Source: Ruminococcus sp. (GTDB lineage: Bacteria > Bacillota > Clostridia > Oscillospirales > Ruminococcaceae). From it: a stretch of DNA of 17,703 nt. Location: assembly GCA_031262625.1 (NCBI GenBank), contig JAISHJ010000009.1, forward strand, positions 1 to 17,703, written 5' to 3'. Below are positions 14,536-17,703 of this stretch, in pieces; position 1 is the stretch's first letter; the number at the start of each line of letters is the position of its first letter. The notes under the pieces were generated by a model. It ran no database searches and was not told where the DNA came from. It saw only the letters and a program-made list of their open reading frames with translations. Position numbers and translations under genes: made by a program.

Positions 14536-16128
14536 TTATTTATGCCTCCTGCGCAAGAGAACTACCGCACCGATTATGAGTACCGCAAGGGGCAGAGCAA
14601 TCATCAAGACCATATAGGATACGTTGTAACGTTCTTGAGTAACCTCGAACGTTCCGGTATCGTCTGCCTTTGCAGTTACGATAATCGCGCTGGTTTTTCC
14701 GGTCATAACGTTAACTGTGGAGATGAAATATTCGGCGTTTGAATAGTTGTTAGAAGAAGTAACGGTAGAATCGAGCATTTCACTCGAACCGAGTACCAAG
14801 ACATTCGATTTTATCATCTCGTTGTTATCATTGAATGAATATTTGTACGAGAGTGCCATGACAGTATATATGCCTTGCTCTTTTGTTGTGCTTGGTTCTA
14901 CTCCGTTTAATTCGTCAAGGATTGATGTGTCCGCAAAGGCTGTATCGGAGGTTTGGAGAAGCGGAACTGTATTAACTATACCCTGATTGGAAAAGAGTAT
15001 GTCAATCGGCGTTGCGGCGAATACAACTGTCGGAAGATTTGTGTTGGAAACACCTTCGGCATAAGGGTTAGAAGCACTGCCGTCAGCATTCATGGTGTTA
15101 ATCCTTGTCTGGAACCAGTATTCGCTCTGTGCAGTAACGAGTTTTTGCGGGTCGGTTTCGCCTATAACTACTCCCTGACGGAGAGACAAGCCCCATTCGC
15201 GGAGGAATGTATTTATATTCGGGGTTTGTTTTTGAGCGGAGTTTGCAAGGTAAACCATATTCTTGCCGTATTTTCCGTCATTCTCAAGGTAGTTATAGAT
15301 TTGGTCGATAATATTTTCGGGAAAGTCGTTAAGAGGACAATCCACAACAAGTAAGTCCATATCGGTAGGTATAGGCTCGGAAGGATTCCATCTTGCGACA
15401 TCATAACCGTTGTCTTTAAGCATTTGCTCAATATTTGAAGGAGTATAGCTTTCGGCAGCTTCAACCGACATAAGGTAAGCCTTTAGTCTCTTAACATCTG
15501 TTACATAAATAACCGCTGTAGTAAGGACCTGTTCTGCTTTTGAAGATAAAATATCGTATTGGTAGGTTTGATAGTTAAGCTCTGTATTAAAGAGGTCTGA
15601 AATCGCGTTAACCTTTACGCGGACAGGCCTCCCCGCATCATCAAGAAGGGAGGTTACAATCGCACCCGATTCAATGCTCCCCTGATATACTGCCGAATAG
15701 CGTGCGGCTTCTTCGGGATGAAGCGTTATATCAACGAATTTCAGTTTTATACGTGAGTTTGCCTGAGGATATTTTTTCATTATCTCATAGGCTTGCTTAT
15801 AGTAAACACCGTATGTCGAACCGTCAGAAGTATTGAGCGCGCTCTCTTGTACCATTACGGCAATCTCAATATTCTGAGTTACCTGTTTCAAGTATTCGGT
15901 CGTCTCGGGCGATATTTCGTAAAAATCGTCTGCTGTAAGGTCAACGGTGAGGTTATTCTGTGTGGAAAGCACTCCGACAATAACATTTACAAGCACAACC
16001 GCTGCTATAACGATAATCGTTATAATTATCGAAAGCGTTCCGTACTTGAGTTTTTTAAGATTTACTTTGCGGCGTTCAGTTTCCGTAACGCCCGCCTCAT
16101 ATTCGGTGTTTTTTTCATTATCATTCAT
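14536..16128 (-). CDS. GldG-like ABC transporter auxiliary protein
   Basis: A 530-aa protein with an N-terminal cytoplasmic tail of about 28 charged residues, a membrane helix (about 31-55), a large outside domain and a second helix near the C-terminus (about 505-525) followed by RRRHK. The outside part begins NLTVDLTADDFYEISPETTEYLK, the usual lead of the GldG/ABC_transp_aux family, and contains DLLVVDCPLNDFPE, typical of its class-I glutamine-amidotransferase-like fold. In gliding Bacteroidetes GldG works with GldA and GldF, but homologues are common in non-gliding bacteria, so motility is not implied. Start ATG 16126-16128 has AAGGAAG (16138-16144) 9 nt upstream, in the 20-nt gap after the permease. 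Substrate unknown. Confidence 0.9.
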   Translation of the reverse strand: MNDNEKNTEYEAGVTETERRKVNLKKLKYGTLSIIITIIVIAAVVLVNVIVGVLSTQNNLTVDLTADDFYEISPETTEYLKQVTQNIEIAVMVQESALNTSDGSTYGVYYKQAYEIMKKYPQANSRIKLKFVDITLHPEEAARYSAVYQGSIESGAIVTSLLDDAGRPVRVKVNAISDLFNTELNYQTYQYDILSSKAEQVLTTAVIYVTDVKRLKAYLMSVEAAESYTPSNIEQMLKDNGYDVARWNPSEPIPTDMDLLVVDCPLNDFPENIIDQIYNYLENDGKYGKNMVYLANSAQKQTPNINTFLREWGLSLRQGVVIGETDPQKLVTAQSEYWFQTRINTMNADGSASNPYAEGVSNTNLPTVVFAATPIDILFSNQGIVNTVPLLQTSDTAFADTSILDELNGVEPSTTKEQGIYTVMALSYKYSFNDNNEMIKSNVLVLGSSEMLDSTVTSSNNYSNAEYFISTVNVMTGKTSAIIVTAKADDTGTFEVTQERYNVSYMVLMIALPLAVLIIGAVVLLRRRHK

Positions 16129-16148
16129 ATTCTTTCACTTCCTTTCAG

Positions 16149-16856
16149 TTAGTTCCAACGTCTGCGCTCTAAAGCCCTGACAGTCAGGAAGTTAAAGATA
16201 AACACAACGCTTAAGAAAAACAGTATGCTTGTAACGCTTAAAATCCCGGCGGTAAACTCATTATATCGGGTATAAAAGCCTATGTTTGTAAGGATTGTTG
16301 ATATAAATTCGTTAGTCACGCTGTTTGAAAGAGTATCTATCTGGAAAAGCAGATAGTTTACGATGAAGGCTATAATCGCAGCCACTACTTGGTTTTCCGT
16401 CATTGCCGAGACAAATTCGCCTATCGCTATAAATGAAGCGCCGAGAAGGAAATAACCGAGGAAATTACCTACCATAACCGCCCAGTCAAGCGAACCTGCA
16501 AGCCCGTTTAGGATAAATGCGAAGACTATAAATATCGCCATTCCCACAAGGAGAATCGTACAGGCGGCAAGAAATTTTCCGCCGACGATTGAGAAGAGGT
16601 TAACCGGAGCGGTGAGTAAACATTGATCGGTTTTTTGGCGTTTTTCTTCGGTGAAAAGCCGCATCGTAAGGAGCGGTACTATGAATATCAAAAGGAAGAA
16701 TGCGCCGGAATATGCTGCTGAAACTTCGGCAAGTCCGGAAACCATGTTATAATAGACAAAAAAGTAAGAAGCGTAAAAATACAGTATCGCTATGAATACG
16801 TACGCTATCGGAGAGGTAAAATAAGCTTTAACTTCTCTGCGGTAAATCGCGCCCAT
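16149..16856 (-). CDS. ABC-2 type permease, GldF-like
   Basis: A 235-aa integral membrane protein with about six helices (near 17-35, 50-65, 95-118, 128-150, 157-175, 208-228). After the second helix comes the family mark LTMRLFTEEKRQKTDQCLLTAPV, a cytoplasmic loop of GldF/NosY-type permeases that contacts the ATPase. Length is normal for GldF-like proteins. Start ATG 16854-16856 has GGAGG (16864-16868) 7 nt upstream, inside the end of the ATPase gene, and the gap between these genes is 2 nt. It should form the membrane channel of the exporter with the ATPase; cargo unknown. Confidence 0.93.
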   Translation of the reverse strand: MGAIYRREVKAYFTSPIAYVFIAILYFYASYFFVYYNMVSGLAEVSAAYSGAFFLLIFIVPLLTMRLFTEEKRQKTDQCLLTAPVNLFSIVGGKFLAACTILLVGMAIFIVFAFILNGLAGSLDWAVMVGNFLGYFLLGASFIAIGEFVSAMTENQVVAAIIAFIVNYLLFQIDTLSNSVTNEFISTILTNIGFYTRYNEFTAGILSVTSILFFLSVVFIFNFLTVRALERRRWN

Positions 16857-16858
16857 TC

Positions 16859-17703
16859 TTAATCCTCCTCGCTTTCATTTGCAAGTTCAATATCAAGGCT
16901 TGCTTCGTAGTTTGCGCCATATTTGCTCAGTTTGCTGTTCTCATTAAATTGTCTGAGTACAGAATGAGTTTCAAGTACTTCGTTAGCAGTATAGAGCGAT
17001 TCAAGCTTAACCCTGACATCCGTTTCTTTAGGCTTATCCAGTTTATCAAGCTTTTCTATTGCTTTGTCGTCACCCATAGTTATCATGAGGAAGATATCCT
17101 CAAGCGTCATTTCGTCATTTTGCAGGGACAGAAGATTCCAGCTGCGGGCAGCAATCCGCTTAACAAGCTCGCGCCTTATGTCATCACTGACTTCTATTTC
17201 GTAGTCGAAAGCGTTCTTTTCGCGCTCCATATCGGCTGTGACTTTTTCTACACCTTTTATGCCTTTGATAACCTTAAGAATTTCTTCTCTGTCGCCTTCA
17301 ATTCGTGCGATAACACGCTTTTCGCCCGTAACGTTTTTCGTTAAGTCTTCCATGTTGCCGTCTGCCGCAATTTCGCCCTTATTTATGATTATTACTCTGT
17401 CGCAGGTTGACTGAATTTCCGACAAAATGTGAGAAGATAAAATAACGGTGTGACGTTTTCCGAGTTTTTTAATAAGCGTTCTGATTTCGATAATCTGCTT
17501 CGGGTCAAGTCCGACGGTAGGCTCGTCTAAAATGAGTATCGGAGGGTTTCCGATAAGCGCCTGGGCGATGCCCACCCGCTGGCGATAGCCCTTGGACAGG
17601 TTCCGGATAATCCGGCGGCGCACCCCGGCGATTTGGGTTTCCCGCACGGCCTCGGCGATTTGTTCGGCGCGTTCGGCCCGGGGCACCCCCTTGGCCTTGG
17701 CGA
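16859..17703 (-). CDS. ABC transporter ATP-binding protein, GldA-like, N-terminus outside the window
   Basis: The frame runs off the right edge; GTG at 17684-17686 is an internal Val, so about 280 C-terminal codons remain and the Walker A region is missing. Visible: the signature LSKGYRQRVGIAQAL, Walker B ILILDEPTVGLDP, and the H-loop ILSSHILSEI. A C-terminal extension of about 170 residues follows, ending acidic (ELANESEED), as in ATPases of the CcmA/GldA type with an added regulatory domain. It energises the permease two bases downstream. The first roughly 42 visible codons (17557-17703) are about 70% GC with C/G third positions, whereas 17401-17520 is about 41-43%. The protein still reads through in frame, so this is either a mosaic gene or a chimeric assembly of two related species. 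Confidence 0.9.
   Translation of the reverse strand, partial: AKAKGVPRAERAEQIAEAVRETQIAGVRRRIIRNLSKGYRQRVGIAQALIGNPPILILDEPTVGLDPKQIIEIRTLIKKLGKRHTVILSSHILSEIQSTCDRVIIINKGEIAADGNMEDLTKNVTGEKRVIARIEGDREEILKVIKGIKGVEKVTADMEREKNAFDYEIEVSDDIRRELVKRIAARSWNLLSLQNDEMTLEDIFLMITMGDDKAIEKLDKLDKPKETDVRVKLESLYTANEVLETHSVLRQFNENSKLSKYGANYEASLDIELANESEED

Noticed and set aside
16859..17703. Gliding motility system
   Set aside because: The ABC/GldF/GldG-like set is shared with many non-gliding bacteria and no other gliding genes are present in the window.

Overview
The window looks like a fragment of a strictly anaerobic, low-to-mid-GC Firmicute, most likely a clostridial gut-type lineage near Oscillospiraceae/Ruminococcaceae. 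The reasons are the GGAGG ribosome sites on nearly every gene, the consensus sigma-A promoters, an oxygen-defence set of flavodiiron protein, superoxide reductase and rubredoxin, and a YesM/YesN two-component pair. The taxonomic placement is inference. I see no rRNA, tRNA, CRISPR array, insertion sequence or phage gene.

Layout, left to right. (1) 1-1884, plus strand: the C-terminal part of a Ca2+-type P-type ATPase, cut by the window edge and closed by a clear terminator. (2) 1895-3979: a membrane histidine kinase (plus) and an OmpR-type response regulator (minus), arranged tail to tail with touching stop codons, each with its own extended -10 promoter. (3) 4009-6372, minus: a GH3 beta-glucosidase-type enzyme, followed by a large palindromic intergenic element and a terminator. 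(4) 6419-9216, minus: an oxygen/ROS-detoxification operon with its own promoter and terminator. In transcription order it holds a flavodiiron-flavin reductase-rubredoxin fusion, desulfoferrodoxin, a 51-aa rubredoxin and an unrecognised 52-aa ORF. A short degenerate copy of the rubredoxin 3' end lies between the last two. (5) 9277-12933, minus: a 93-aa conserved-looking small protein with its own promoter, then a hairpin, then the YesM-type kinase and YesN-type AraC response regulator. (6) 13026-17703, minus: an ABC-2 operon of ATPase (cut by the edge), permease, GldG-like auxiliary protein and DUF4340-type protein, ending at a hairpin.

How the genes work together. In region 4, electrons probably run from NAD(P)H through the fused flavin reductase and rubredoxin to the diiron site, which reduces O2 (or NO). 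Desulfoferrodoxin removes superoxide, and the free rubredoxin can feed it. In region 6, the four genes match the gliding-type GldA/F/G layout that is widespread outside gliding bacteria; the cargo is unknown. The two kinase/regulator pairs have no obvious target in the window, apart from the hairpin with direct repeats ahead of yesM.

Four promoters (1901-1929, 3951-3979, 9188-9216, 12905-12933) share one build: a TTG-starting -35, a 17-nt spacer and a TGN extended -10. The last roughly 145 bases (from about 17557) jump to about 70% GC inside one reading frame, against about 40-43% just before. That edge may be a chimeric assembly join and should be treated with caution. I did not find a system here that I would call new. 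The best leads are the convergent two-component pair, the hairpin/no-SD arrangement before yesM, the rubredoxin tail remnant with the 52-aa ORF, and the composition break at the right end.
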